The notes under the pieces were generated by a model that was given only the letters and a program-made list of their open reading frames with translations, did not search any database and was not told the origin of the DNA. From Pyramidobacter sp. C12-8 (GTDB taxonomy: Bacteria > Synergistota > Synergistia > Synergistales > Dethiosulfovibrionaceae): a stretch of DNA of 64,000 nucleotides. Below, piece by piece: positions 32,599 through 41,123 of the stretch. How positions within the stretch are numbered: position 1 is the stretch's first letter; the number at the start of each line of letters is the position of its first letter. The position numbers were made by a program, and so were the translations under genes. Where the stretch lies: the NCBI RefSeq assembly GCF_002007215.1, contig NZ_MUHX01000004.1:62001-126000 (forward strand). The letters run 5' to 3'.

Positions 32599-33630
32599 TC
32601 ATTCGGGAACGTACATATAGCCGTTCCCCGGCCAGTCCCAAAAAACGCCCGAAGCACCCGTGAACAGGATTTGCCCCTCCTGACCCGCGCCAACCACCGT
32701 TTCTGCCGCCTGCGTCGCCGCCAAGCATTGCGCCGTTGCGGACTGGCAGTTACTTGTCGAGGCCGTTGCCTGCTGCGCAGCGGCATTACATGCAGCCGTC
32801 GCGCTTTGGCACGCTCCGGCGGAGCTTGCGGCGTTTTGCGTAGCATTTTGGCAGACCGTGGTCGCTTGCTCCGTCTGTTGTTTTGCTGTTTGGCATAAAT
32901 CCGCGCTGACTGTCGCAGCGTTAGCCGCGGCATTACAGCTCCCTGCCGCCTGATTGGCCGCGGCGGTCGCAGAATCGCAAGCGCTTGTCGCGGCCGAGCA
33001 TGCGTCCGTTGTCGACAGGCACGCAGCCGATCTCTGCGCGCAAATATCCGTTTCCGCAACGCAGTTCGCCGTTGCGGAAGAACAAGCCTCCCCGGCGTTA
33101 CGCGCCTGACCGGCGGCGCTGTTTGCCGCATTCGCCGCGACGTTCGCGGCGTTGACGGCCTCCACTACGCCCGCGGTCGCCTCATTCACGAAGCTTGTTG
33201 CTTCCAAACAGGCGGCGGTCGCGGCCTCGCACGCCGCTTTCGCGCCCATAAGCTGACGCGTCAGGCTGACCAGCGCCGCAGAGGGGCCGTCGTCGCCGTT
33301 CTCCGCCGCGACGGACAATGCGCCGAGAAAAAACGTATAAACTCCGCCGTCCGTGTCCGACGTGACCTTCGCTTCCAGCGCCAGACGCCCGGAGACGTCG
33401 GGCTGTACCGCCACGCGGAAAGAACCGTCGGCGGCGGACTGAATCTCTCCAGCGTACAATGTCGTCTTCTCCCGGTCGGTCGCCGCGACGATTACGGAAC
33501 ACCCCTCGAGATCGACCGTCACCCCTTCCGAATCCTTCAGGACGGCGTCTACGATTACCGTGTCCATCACGGCGACGTGCGCCCCGATCGGGCGCCCCGG
33601 TTCGAGATATACCGATACCACAGGGCGCAT
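32599..33630 (-). CDS. Proximal tail-fibre stalk with Ala/Cys-rich coiled repeat
   Basis: This protein of 343 residues has an N-terminal beta domain (about 1-110, VSVYLEPGRPIGAHVAVMDT) that probably attaches to the tail. A long low-complexity helical stalk (about 130-320) follows, built from A-x-x-A-C-x-x-A-T-type units in which Cys recurs at about seven-residue steps. The C-terminal GQILFTGASGVFWDW resembles fibre connectors. The ATG at 33630 lies five bases after GAGGT. An upstream GTG is possible. The periodic cysteines are unusual for a phage fibre. Confidence 0.7.
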   Translation of the reverse strand: MRPVVSVYLEPGRPIGAHVAVMDTVIVDAVLKDSEGVTVDLEGCSVIVAATDREKTTLYAGEIQSAADGSFRVAVQPDVSGRLALEAKVTSDTDGGVYTFFLGALSVAAENGDDGPSAALVSLTRQLMGAKAACEAATAACLEATSFVNEATAGVVEAVNAANVAANAANSAAGQARNAGEACSSATANCVAETDICAQRSAACLSTTDACSAATSACDSATAAANQAAGSCNAAANAATVSADLCQTAKQQTEQATTVCQNATQNAASSAGACQSATAACNAAAQQATASTSNCQSATAQCLAATQAAETVVGAGQEGQILFTGASGVFWDWPGNGYMYVPE

Positions 33631-33641
33631 TACGACCTCAC

Positions 33642-35168
33642 TCACGACACCACCCCCACGGGAACCGTTTCCAGCGTGAAGCGCGTCAGTTGAAACGGCA
33701 CTCCGGAACTTTCGAAGCATACCTGGACGTACTTGCTTCGCAAAACATTGTGCGTATAGAAATCCTGATAAGTCTGCAAACCGCCCCAAACATAATCCTC
33801 ATTGTCATAGATGAATCTGGTGTCATCGTAAATGTAGGGCGATTCATCTACCTCGAAAACGACGTTCATCAAGGGCACACCGGCGACGGAAATGCGCAAA
33901 GGTTCGTCGGAGACAGCATTCACCAGCAAATTCAACGAATTGGCGGAGATTCCCAGACGTTTGGTCAGGAACTCAGATGCGCCGATGATCTTTTTTGTGC
34001 TGAACGAGCACGATACCGGCGACAGATGGGATCCCGCCGCGGAGTCGTAATCCCCGCTCGTCCTGCCGGAAAAGTCGTGCAGATTCGCTCCAATGGCGAT
34101 ATACAAGTTGTCTCGATCCGGTTCCGCCACGTCGCGGACGTCGCCGTAAAATTCCCACATCAGCGCCGGCATGGAGGTTATACCATATTCGTAATATACC
34201 GGCAGAAGTGTGTTTTTCCCTGCGGATATCAGCAGGATATTTCGTCCGCGCAGGTTCCAGACGCGAGCCCACGTGTCGATCATTTTGCCTCTTAACCAGG
34301 GATTGACCCTCATTAGCGCGTCGCCGGGCGCGATCTCCTCATACCCGTCCGTGCCCTGGAGCAGCCGCATACCCTTGCTTTTTTCCAGATAAAACAGGTA
34401 GCCGGCCACGTTGGCCGCTGTATCGCGGTTCACGATCTCTTCGTCGCGGCTGATCTCGACGATCTTCCATTCCGGATACTCGCCGGCCAGGCGGAATGTC
34501 GCGCGATCCTTGAAAAAAATCACATTCGTCAACGAGGGCACGGCGGCAACGATGTTCCCGGCAACCTTGTAGCCGATCTGCGTCTCGCAGGGATCGGCGT
34601 CCGTCGCGCTGGACGGGATCGTCCAACGGGAAGCGTCGCCGACGGCCGAGCCGCGCAGCATGTCGGAATCGCTCTCGAAACAGAACAGCCGCCCCGCGCG
34701 GGCATACAGCCCTACGGCATGGGCCGGCGAATCCGTCACCGTCGTCAGCGCGGAACCGTCATATTTCTGCAGCTTGCCGCCCGAGGCGATGAAGACGTCC
34801 GTGCCGAACACACAAAACTGCGGACGGACCGCTCCGGTCAGCGTGCCGATCTGCGTTGTCGTCCCCACAGCTCCGGCAGGAGCCGGAGCGTATTTGTACA
34901 GCACGCCGCCGGCAACTGTCAGCAATACGCCGGAATGCCAGAACAGCGCGTCGATCGGCGCGTCGAACGTATGGAGCGGTAGCCCCACTCCAGCACGCGT
35001 CCTCAGTCGCCCCGGCTGCGAACTGTAGGTCATGTTCTTGCATTCCGCCAATTCGTTCTGCGCAATATTCTCCGGAGCCGTCCGCAGGTTCAGCCCGCCG
35101 GAAAAATCGCTGAAATCGAGGATCGTCCCCTCGACTGCGTGTTTCGATGCCCGTCGCACGGGGCTCAC
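33642..35168 (-). CDS. Tail stabilisation / nozzle-like protein
   Basis: This 508-residue beta-rich protein has an N-terminus DFSDFSGGLNLRTAPENIAQNELAECKNM (key part: GGLNLRTAPE...ECKNM) seen in many phage structural proteins of the P22 gp10-like or stabilisation type. Internal propeller-like repeats include WHSGVLLTVAGGVLYKY, VFGTDVFIASGGKLQKYDG and NVIFFKDRATFRLAG. It probably closes the short tail below the adaptor. It lies between the head-tail adaptor genes and the fibre genes. Confidence 0.7.
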   Translation of the reverse strand: MSPVRRASKHAVEGTILDFSDFSGGLNLRTAPENIAQNELAECKNMTYSSQPGRLRTRAGVGLPLHTFDAPIDALFWHSGVLLTVAGGVLYKYAPAPAGAVGTTTQIGTLTGAVRPQFCVFGTDVFIASGGKLQKYDGSALTTVTDSPAHAVGLYARAGRLFCFESDSDMLRGSAVGDASRWTIPSSATDADPCETQIGYKVAGNIVAAVPSLTNVIFFKDRATFRLAGEYPEWKIVEISRDEEIVNRDTAANVAGYLFYLEKSKGMRLLQGTDGYEEIAPGDALMRVNPWLRGKMIDTWARVWNLRGRNILLISAGKNTLLPVYYEYGITSMPALMWEFYGDVRDVAEPDRDNLYIAIGANLHDFSGRTSGDYDSAAGSHLSPVSCSFSTKKIIGASEFLTKRLGISANSLNLLVNAVSDEPLRISVAGVPLMNVVFEVDESPYIYDDTRFIYDNEDYVWGGLQTYQDFYTHNVLRSKYVQVCFESSGVPFQLTRFTLETVPVGVVS

Positions 35169-35173
35169 CTCCT

Positions 35174-35635
35174 TTAGCCTTTCGGCAGCAACGTACCGAT
35201 CGCGTCGATCATCGCTTTCTCCGACGACGTGTCGAACTCGTCGCGGTTCAGCAGCAGCGACGCCGCCACTGTGACAATCACGTCGAAATAGTCGTCGCTG
35301 TAAGGGATTTTGTCTTCCAGCAGCGAAACGCCCTCGCGCGTACAGAAATACCGGATCTCAACAGGAATGTTCCCCGTTGACGTTCGCAGCACCGCCCCCT
35401 CGCGCCAGACGGGGAACTGCCCGACAAAACTATGAAAGCCCTTCGGCGCCGCCGAATAATCGACGACCGGCTCCGACGCGATCATCTCCGGCGCCCGGCG
35501 GGCGATCAGAGTCAATCCCAGGAAACGGCACGCCGTGTCGATGTTATTGATAATCTCTTCGCTCGTGTAATTTACCGCCAGCACATCGTTGACGCGCTGG
35601 CGGATCACATCTACGGCTTGAGTTACATATCTCAT
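35174..35635 (-). CDS. Head-tail connector protein
   Basis: This 153-residue protein starts helically (VTQAVDVIRQRVNDVLAVNYTSEEIINNIDTACRFLG, about 1-45) and has a beta-rich remainder ending in a helix. This is the pattern of phage adaptor or connector proteins downstream of the capsid gene. The ATG overlaps the stop of the preceding gene (ATGA). The exact role is assigned by gene order only. Confidence 0.6.
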   Translation of the reverse strand: MRYVTQAVDVIRQRVNDVLAVNYTSEEIINNIDTACRFLGLTLIARRAPEMIASEPVVDYSAAPKGFHSFVGQFPVWREGAVLRTSTGNIPVEIRYFCTREGVSLLEDKIPYSDDYFDVIVTVAASLLLNRDEFDTSSEKAMIDAIGTLLPKG

Positions 35636-36189
35636 TGCGGGACGTACCCCCCCCACAACCGCGGCTCCGCGGCGTTTTCCCAGCGCTGCGCCTTGCCCGC
35701 CTGCGCCGTCCTGTCGGAGACCGCCTGCGCCGTCTCGAAATCGCCCTTGAGCAAAGACGCTGTCATGCGCGCCAGCGGCAGTAGCAGCGTCTCCGGCGCG
35801 TCGATCTCGTCGCCGACCGCCGTCAGCCGCGCCGGGCGGTAGCGATAGACCAGCGTCACCGGCGACTCGGGCGAGACGATCTCGCTGTTCTCGAAACGGA
35901 ATTCGCCGCGGAACGGGCCCGTCTCGTAATTCGATTCCAGCGGCACGCCGCGGGGACCCAGTACCGAGACCACCGAGCGAAAATCTTCCGGCAGCGCGGC
36001 GCGCCAATCCGACAGCTCCAGTTCTGCCGACTTAACCAGCAGCGGCGAGAAACACTCGTCGCAGCTCGTCACCAGCAGATCGAGCGACGACTGCAGCGCC
36101 GTCATCACCTCGTAGTCGCTGTACGTCGTGTGCCCGGCGTCGCCTACGTTGTAACGCGCCATCTGACAGACTTGAGACGCCGCGATCAT
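35632..36189 (-). CDS. Head-tail adaptor-like protein
   Basis: The 185 residues have an alpha-helical N-terminal half (SQVCQMARYNVGD, YEVMTALQSSLDLLV) and a region with YRYRPARLTAVGDEIDAPETLLLPLARMTA (quoted by its key part YRPARL...EIDAPE). This is characteristic of phage adaptor proteins that plug onto the portal. It overlaps both neighbours by four bases, within the head-to-tail morphogenesis block. Confidence 0.6.
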   Translation of the reverse strand: MIAASQVCQMARYNVGDAGHTTYSDYEVMTALQSSLDLLVTSCDECFSPLLVKSAELELSDWRAALPEDFRSVVSVLGPRGVPLESNYETGPFRGEFRFENSEIVSPESPVTLVYRYRPARLTAVGDEIDAPETLLLPLARMTASLLKGDFETAQAVSDRTAQAGKAQRWENAAEPRLWGGYVPQ

Positions 36190-36515
36190 GCGTACACCCT
36201 CCAGTGCGGATAGCGCTGCACCAGCCGATGCAGCGCCCGCTTATCGTTTTTGTTCACGCTCCATGCCAGCGCGTCCGGGTCGCCCGCCATCAGCAGGGCG
36301 TCGAACTCGTCGACGGGGATCGAGTAGCGGAACTGCGCGAGGGCCGATCCGCGTTTGTTGCGGATCAACCCCCGCGTGCCGCCCAGCGCCGTCCTCAGTT
36401 CGTGACAGCGACGACGGTACGCGTCATCGTCGATGACCTTGGTGATCGTGCACTCGTCGCCGCTTTTGATGCGCAGGAACGTCCGGACGGCGTCGTCGAT
36501 TTCCAGCGCGCCCAT
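36186..36515 (-). CDS. Small structural-region protein of unknown function
   Basis: This 109-residue, charged, soluble protein (IDDAVRTFLRIKSGDECTI, RYPHWRVYA at the end) lies directly behind the major capsid gene, the usual place of head completion or small connector proteins. No domain is recognised. The ATG starts two bases after the capsid stop. The longer in-frame extension upstream is a shadow of the capsid gene. Confidence 0.6.
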   Translation of the reverse strand: MGALEIDDAVRTFLRIKSGDECTITKVIDDDAYRRRCHELRTALGGTRGLIRNKRGSALAQFRYSIPVDEFDALLMAGDPDALAWSVNKNDKRALHRLVQRYPHWRVYA

Positions 36516-36516
36516 A

Positions 36517-37419
36517 CTAAGGAGCCGTCGGCAGCACGCCGTCAAGATCGGTGATGCGGGCGCTGGCCTTTTCGGCGCGTACCTCCATCGTGATCTCGCC
36601 GACGATGACCTGTTCCGTCGCGTCTTTGGTCTTGGGTAGCTCTTTCTTGCCGAACGGGCGCAGCGGTACCATGCCAAGATACTGCGTAGACAACACGTAG
36701 ACGTCCGAGTTCGGCAGCCAGCGGTCGGTGATAACGCGCTGCGTGCCGAAGTCGCCCTCGAATACGTCGATCGTGGCGATCATCTTCTTGCTCTCGGCCT
36801 TCTGGCTGCGCTCCGTGGAAAGCGGCAGCAGCAGCGACAGCACGCGCTTGTTGCGGGGAGACGCCACGATTACGTCGGGATCGCCGCCGCACTCGTACAC
36901 CCGTTCCAGCGCGTCGTTCAGCAGCTCGTACGTGAGCGGGCGCGCCGTGCCGTTGTTCTTGAACACGTTCGTGCTGATGTAGTACGGCAGGCCGGCCATG
37001 CGGCGCGCCGTGGCGCTGTTGCCGAGCACCTTTTTGCTGCTGCGGATGATGGCGCGCTCCTGGTCGAGAGCCAGAACTTTCATGGCCTTCTGCATCTCGT
37101 AGGCCAATTTGTTGCTCATGTTGTAGCGTTTCACCGCGAGATTCGTGTCGGTGACACCGAAACCCTTGTGGAAAATCTGGCAGACGTTGTCCTTGATCGT
37201 CGTCTCGCCGGGGTTCTCGACGTTGAACGTCTCGCCTTCCACGTGCGCGTTGTCGATCGGCTTGGGCAGCTCATCCTCTTCCCAGTGATGGACGACCTGC
37301 GTCGCCTTCCCCGCCGAACCGATCCGGTTCAGGATCGGCGCGTCGCTGGGCGAGATGATCGTGATCAGCTTACCCAGATCGAAAGTTTTTCCCGTCGCGT
37401 TGTACTGCGTAAGTGCCAT
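36517..37419 (-). CDS. Major capsid protein, SU10/DUF5309 type
   Basis: The 300-residue HK97-fold capsid subunit resembles the DUF5309/SU10 family. It has SPSDAPILNRIG, HHWEEDELP, HVEGETF, QIFHKGFGVTDTN and the C-terminal TDRWLPNSDVYVL and MVPLRPF segments. It follows the scaffold gene in the usual order. SU10-type capsids occur in short-tailed phages with elongated heads, which agrees with the absence of long-tail genes here. Confidence 0.85.
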   Translation of the reverse strand: MALTQYNATGKTFDLGKLITIISPSDAPILNRIGSAGKATQVVHHWEEDELPKPIDNAHVEGETFNVENPGETTIKDNVCQIFHKGFGVTDTNLAVKRYNMSNKLAYEMQKAMKVLALDQERAIIRSSKKVLGNSATARRMAGLPYYISTNVFKNNGTARPLTYELLNDALERVYECGGDPDVIVASPRNKRVLSLLLPLSTERSQKAESKKMIATIDVFEGDFGTQRVITDRWLPNSDVYVLSTQYLGMVPLRPFGKKELPKTKDATEQVIVGEITMEVRAEKASARITDLDGVLPTAP

Positions 37420-37432
37420 ATGTTATGTCCTC

Positions 37433-38530
37433 CTAGTTTTTGAAAAACGCGTCCTGAAGCATGCGCACCTGGTCTTTCTGACTGGCGCGCGCGAAATCCT
37501 TTTCCCCCCAGGACATCCCGGCCCCGGCGTCGCCGCCGCTGCCCCCGATCACCTTGGGCGGAGCCTCCGCCGCTTTCTTCGCCGGCGGCTGCGCAGGCGC
37601 GGCCGGCTGCTTCGACGCCCTGTAACGGTCGGCGAAGCCTTTGTACACCGCCTTGATGCGTGCCGCGTCGCCCGACTGCAGTTCCGCCATCGTCTGCATG
37701 ACACTCTGATACGGCATCTTTTGCATCTCCGCCATGGCGTAGCGGTCGATCAGCGCGAAATCCGCGCCGTACTCCCGCTGCAGATCGCCCATCAGACCGC
37801 CGTACATCTGCTGCGTCTGCGCCGCCTGCGCCTGTCGCATACTCTCTGCCTGCGCGCGCTGAAACTCCATCTGCTGTAGCTCGCCAGTCACCCGCGCCAC
37901 CATGATCTGATGGTCGACGTTGAAATCGTCCAGGCTCGTCACGCCAAGACGGCGCATTGCCTCGGCCTTGACCTGAGCGTTGAAGTCAGGCGCTTTCGGC
38001 TGTGCCGGCGCCTGCGGCTGAGGCCCCGCCTGCTGAGCCTTGAGCACATTCTCGCGAAACTGCCGCAACTGCTTCAGTTCGTCGAGCTGCGGCTGAATCG
38101 TGTCGCGGTAGTACTGCATGTCTCGCTCGTGGACGATCCGCGCCGCCTGCGGCAGACGGGAAGCGTCTACCTCGTCGGGCGTGAGAAGAAGAAATTCCTC
38201 GGGCGTATATTCGTTCCCGGTTTCGCCTTTCGGTGCAGCCGCTGCGGGATCTTCACCCGCCGCTTTTTCGCCTTCGGGCGCCCCTTCCGGCTGCTTCCCT
38301 TCGCCGTCAGCTCCGTCACCGTCTGCGGGAGTTCCATCTTTTTCTTCTTCGTCTTTTCCCCCTTCGATCCCGCCTTCATCTTCCGGCTCGTCCTCGATCT
38401 CTCCGAAAAAAGACGCGCGCAGGACTTCCTGCTGCTCCTCGTCGCTCAGCTCGTCGAAGCCGCGGTTGTCCACCTGCGGCTGCGCTTCTTGCTGTTCCGC
38501 GCCCTGCGTTACCACGTTGTCGTTATCCAT
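37433..38530 (-). CDS. Capsid scaffolding protein
   Basis: This protein of 365 residues has a very acidic, disordered N-terminal part (about 30-115, many Glu/Asp/Gly). A central coiled-coil-like region (about 140-260, ERDMQYYRDTIQPQLDELKQL) and a Lys-rich C-terminus follow, the last suitable for binding the capsid shell. Composition, low complexity and position between portal and capsid genes identify it as the scaffold. No protease domain is seen. Confidence 0.75.
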   Translation of the reverse strand: MDNDNVVTQGAEQQEAQPQVDNRGFDELSDEEQQEVLRASFFGEIEDEPEDEGGIEGGKDEEEKDGTPADGDGADGEGKQPEGAPEGEKAAGEDPAAAAPKGETGNEYTPEEFLLLTPDEVDASRLPQAARIVHERDMQYYRDTIQPQLDELKQLRQFRENVLKAQQAGPQPQAPAQPKAPDFNAQVKAEAMRRLGVTSLDDFNVDHQIMVARVTGELQQMEFQRAQAESMRQAQAAQTQQMYGGLMGDLQREYGADFALIDRYAMAEMQKMPYQSVMQTMAELQSGDAARIKAVYKGFADRYRASKQPAAPAQPPAKKAAEAPPKVIGGSGGDAGAGMSWGEKDFARASQKDQVRMLQDAFFKN

Positions 38531-38783
38531 TGTTTTCCGCTCCCTTCAATTCTTTCTCTGCAACCAGTCCGTCGCCGACGGCGGACTGAAGAAACGCCTT
38601 GAACATCTTGATCGTCACGGCAACATAGGCCAGTGCTTCTTTCGCAGCCCTATCGTCCCTCTGTGTCGCCTGCCAGAGACGATCTTTCATGTCGTTCTCG
38701 AAGTCATCAAAAAAGGACAGACAGGTCTTCGCCTGCTGTCCTCTCAACGCCTGCTGCTCTAACTTACCCCTGTCCAAATCCAC
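38523..38783 (-). CDS. Small protein of unknown function between portal and scaffold
   Basis: 86 residues, probably starting at a GTG (38783) that lies within the end of the portal gene ten bases after GGGAGG. The sequence is helical and charged (LSFFDDFENDMKDRLWQATQRDD), with no recognised domain. It overlaps the scaffold start by eight bases. It could be a minor head or assembly factor. Confidence 0.6.
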   Translation of the reverse strand: MDLDRGKLEQQALRGQQAKTCLSFFDDFENDMKDRLWQATQRDDRAAKEALAYVAVTIKMFKAFLQSAVGDGLVAEKELKGAENNG

Positions 38784-40677
38784 CTTGGGGAACACCTCCC
38801 TGTAACATCTGCATGGCCGCGGCCGCGCCGGCCTGAACACCGGCATTCCCCGCCACCTGCGGAGCCGCCAGCATCGGAGCCGGCGCGGCCTGCTGCATCA
38901 TCATCTGCTGCTGCATTTGCTGCTGCTGGATCTCCTCCGGCGTGCGCAGGAACGTGCGCGCGTCCTTCCACCCCAGCAGCTCCAAGAGCCGGATCGCCGC
39001 CCGGGAGAAATCCGCGGGCCCCGCGATCCCCAGCTGCATGGCGAACGGGTACACCTCGCGAAGGTAGCTCGTCAGCGAGTTGACCTTCTGCTCCTTTTCG
39101 CCCAGCCCCACGTCCGAATTGACGACGATGTCGAAATTGCCGTCGAGGTCGTCCGGCTGAATCGTCAGCGCACGGTCGAGCAGCCTCACCACCTGCGCCT
39201 GGTCGATATACGTCTGGTTCAGGCGGATCAGGAAACGGTTCAGTTCGCTCACGCCCGTCTCCGCGAAAATCTTGATGATGTGGTTGATCCTCTGCGCCGA
39301 GGATTTCATGATCAGCGAAATCCCCGTCGCCGTCTTGTTCAGCGTGTTCGCGTCCGTGCCCTGGTTGTAGCGCGTGCGCCCCGTCCATTCCTCCTCGACG
39401 CCGCGGAAATACTCGATGAACTGCATCGTCCACGGCGCCAGCGGCGCGGAAGGAAACGCCGTCGCCACGCTGCGCGGATCGTCCTTGCAGCGGATCATCA
39501 TCTTGTCTTTTGTTAAATCCTCGATGTTGACCATGTTCTCGTTGACGAAATAGCGCGGCGTGTTGTTGGTGCTGATGTTGAGCAGTATCTGGCGCACGAA
39601 AGCAATACGCAGCGCCTGCAACTCGCCCTCGATGTCCGCCATCGACGACTGCGACAGCACACGCGACGAGTCATGCTGCGCCGACAACACGAAAAACGGC
39701 AGCCGCCCCAGTGGGTTCAGCTCCACGCGCAGCAGATGGTCGTTCGCCAGCGTCACGATCAAATCCTCGAGCACGCCGTCGCCGTTGACGTCGTGTTTGA
39801 CATAGCACTCGAATATCTCCACGCGACGGCGGGCGGCATCGTCCTCCTGCGCCGGGAACATCTCCAGATCGGGGTTCAGCACCTGGTCCGCCATCTCGTA
39901 GTCGACTGCGCCGCCCTCGTCTACCGCCATCTGGGCCTCGTCCCGGTCGTACACGCCTTCCCTCGCGCCGCGCAGCAGCACGTCGCCCGTAACGATTTGA
40001 CGCTGCGCCACGAACAGCGACTCCTCCATACGGCGCGCTTCCGGCAGCCAGCGCATGTCAAAAGGACTGACATGATCCAGCACCGGCCGATTGTCCGTCG
40101 TCACCATGCGCCGCAGCGTCACCTGACAGTCGCCGTAAAAATCCGGCGCTCCGACGTCCAGCAGCTCGACGCCCGGCGTCTGCGCCATTCCCATCAGCCG
40201 GTCCTGCGGCACCGTCACCGTCTCCTCGCGCGGCTGGGATACCCGCGACCACCAGCATTTCAGCACACCCAGATCGTAGACGAGCGTGTCCTCAAACCAG
40301 CTGGAAAACAACATAAATCCTTTGTTGCCCTGTTCCAGCTGCCATTTGATCAGCTCTTCCATCACTTGAGCGTTTTCAGCGTCGCCCTGCCCCTGCCCGA
40401 CGATGGAGATGACCTTCGTCGTGCCGAAAAACGAGTCGAGCGCCTGCGACAGCGCCCATTGCACCCAGGCGTAAAAATCGTGGCTCGTGTAGTCGGAGAA
40501 CCCCAGGCGGGGGAACATCTTTTTGTACAGCTCCTTGTCCGCCTGGTAGATCTCCCGCCGCCTCAGCAGCAGCGGCTCCGTCGTCTGCCGGTAAAAATCC
40601 TCCGCTCTGGCGAGGTCGCGCAGGGCGACCATACGCACCCGCTCCCGCGCCTCGGCGGAGAGCTTGAGCGCCGCCAT
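38764..40677 (-). CDS. Portal protein, P22-like
   Basis: The 637-residue portal forms the dodecameric vertex ring for DNA entry and exit. Key segments are FYRQTTEPLLLRRREIYQ, FPRLGFSDYTSHDFYAWVQWAL, QAEDDAARRRVEIFECYVKHDVNGDG (start shortened), and EWTGRTRYNQGTDANTLNKTATG. The last, with an N-K-T-A-T-G pattern, is typical of P22-family and related podovirus portals. The Gln/Met/Ala-rich C-terminus (QQQQMQQQMMMQQ-like) resembles a barrel or disordered tail. Confidence 0.88.
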   Translation of the reverse strand: MAALKLSAEARERVRMVALRDLARAEDFYRQTTEPLLLRRREIYQADKELYKKMFPRLGFSDYTSHDFYAWVQWALSQALDSFFGTTKVISIVGQGQGDAENAQVMEELIKWQLEQGNKGFMLFSSWFEDTLVYDLGVLKCWWSRVSQPREETVTVPQDRLMGMAQTPGVELLDVGAPDFYGDCQVTLRRMVTTDNRPVLDHVSPFDMRWLPEARRMEESLFVAQRQIVTGDVLLRGAREGVYDRDEAQMAVDEGGAVDYEMADQVLNPDLEMFPAQEDDAARRRVEIFECYVKHDVNGDGVLEDLIVTLANDHLLRVELNPLGRLPFFVLSAQHDSSRVLSQSSMADIEGELQALRIAFVRQILLNISTNNTPRYFVNENMVNIEDLTKDKMMIRCKDDPRSVATAFPSAPLAPWTMQFIEYFRGVEEEWTGRTRYNQGTDANTLNKTATGISLIMKSSAQRINHIIKIFAETGVSELNRFLIRLNQTYIDQAQVVRLLDRALTIQPDDLDGNFDIVVNSDVGLGEKEQKVNSLTSYLREVYPFAMQLGIAGPADFSRAAIRLLELLGWKDARTFLRTPEEIQQQQMQQQMMMQQAAPAPMLAAPQVAGNAGVQAGAAAAMQMLQGGVPQGGFGQG

Positions 40678-41111
40678 TACTGCACCGTGACCGCGATCGT
40701 CGCGCTGCCGGCGCCGCTCGTGCAGGCCAGATTCGTCGATCCGGCCGCCAGCGCTTTGACGGTGATCACCCTCGTATCGTCGGGGTTTACCATCATCGCC
40801 GCATAGGTGGGGCCGCTGTTGGTCCAGCCGGTCGCCGCCGTGCTCTCGGCGGGTTCGTGTTTGCCCGTCAGCGTCACCTCATCGCCGACTTTGAGCGTCA
40901 GCGTCCCCGAGACCGTGTTTCCGTTTTCATCAGTCACCGTTACGCCCGTGACCACAATGCCCTCCTGCGCCTTTTTGACCGCCGCCACCAGATGAGGAAT
41001 CAGCTGCACGTCGTGGCCTCTTGCCACCTGGCGCAGATCGTCCTCCGTGAGCGTCTCCGCCATCGCCGGAATGCCCTCGTACCCCTCGCGCGTGATCTCC
41101 AGATTCACCAT
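40677..41111 (-). CDS. Ig-like (BIG2-type) domain protein
   Basis: 144 residues: an N-terminal helical segment (TLTEDDLRQVARGHDVQLIPHLVAAVKKA) is followed by an Ig-like domain with VTGVTVTDENGNTVSGTLTLKVGDEVTLT and ITVKALAAGSTNLACTSG (each quoted only in part here). Such domains decorate phage capsids or tails and can bind cell-surface sugars. It is located between terminase and portal, overlapping the portal start by one base. A head-decoration role is a reasonable guess. Confidence 0.7.
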   Translation of the reverse strand: MVNLEITREGYEGIPAMAETLTEDDLRQVARGHDVQLIPHLVAAVKKAQEGIVVTGVTVTDENGNTVSGTLTLKVGDEVTLTGKHEPAESTAATGWTNSGPTYAAMMVNPDDTRVITVKALAAGSTNLACTSGAGSATIAVTVQ

Positions 41112-41123
41112 ACGTACTACCTC

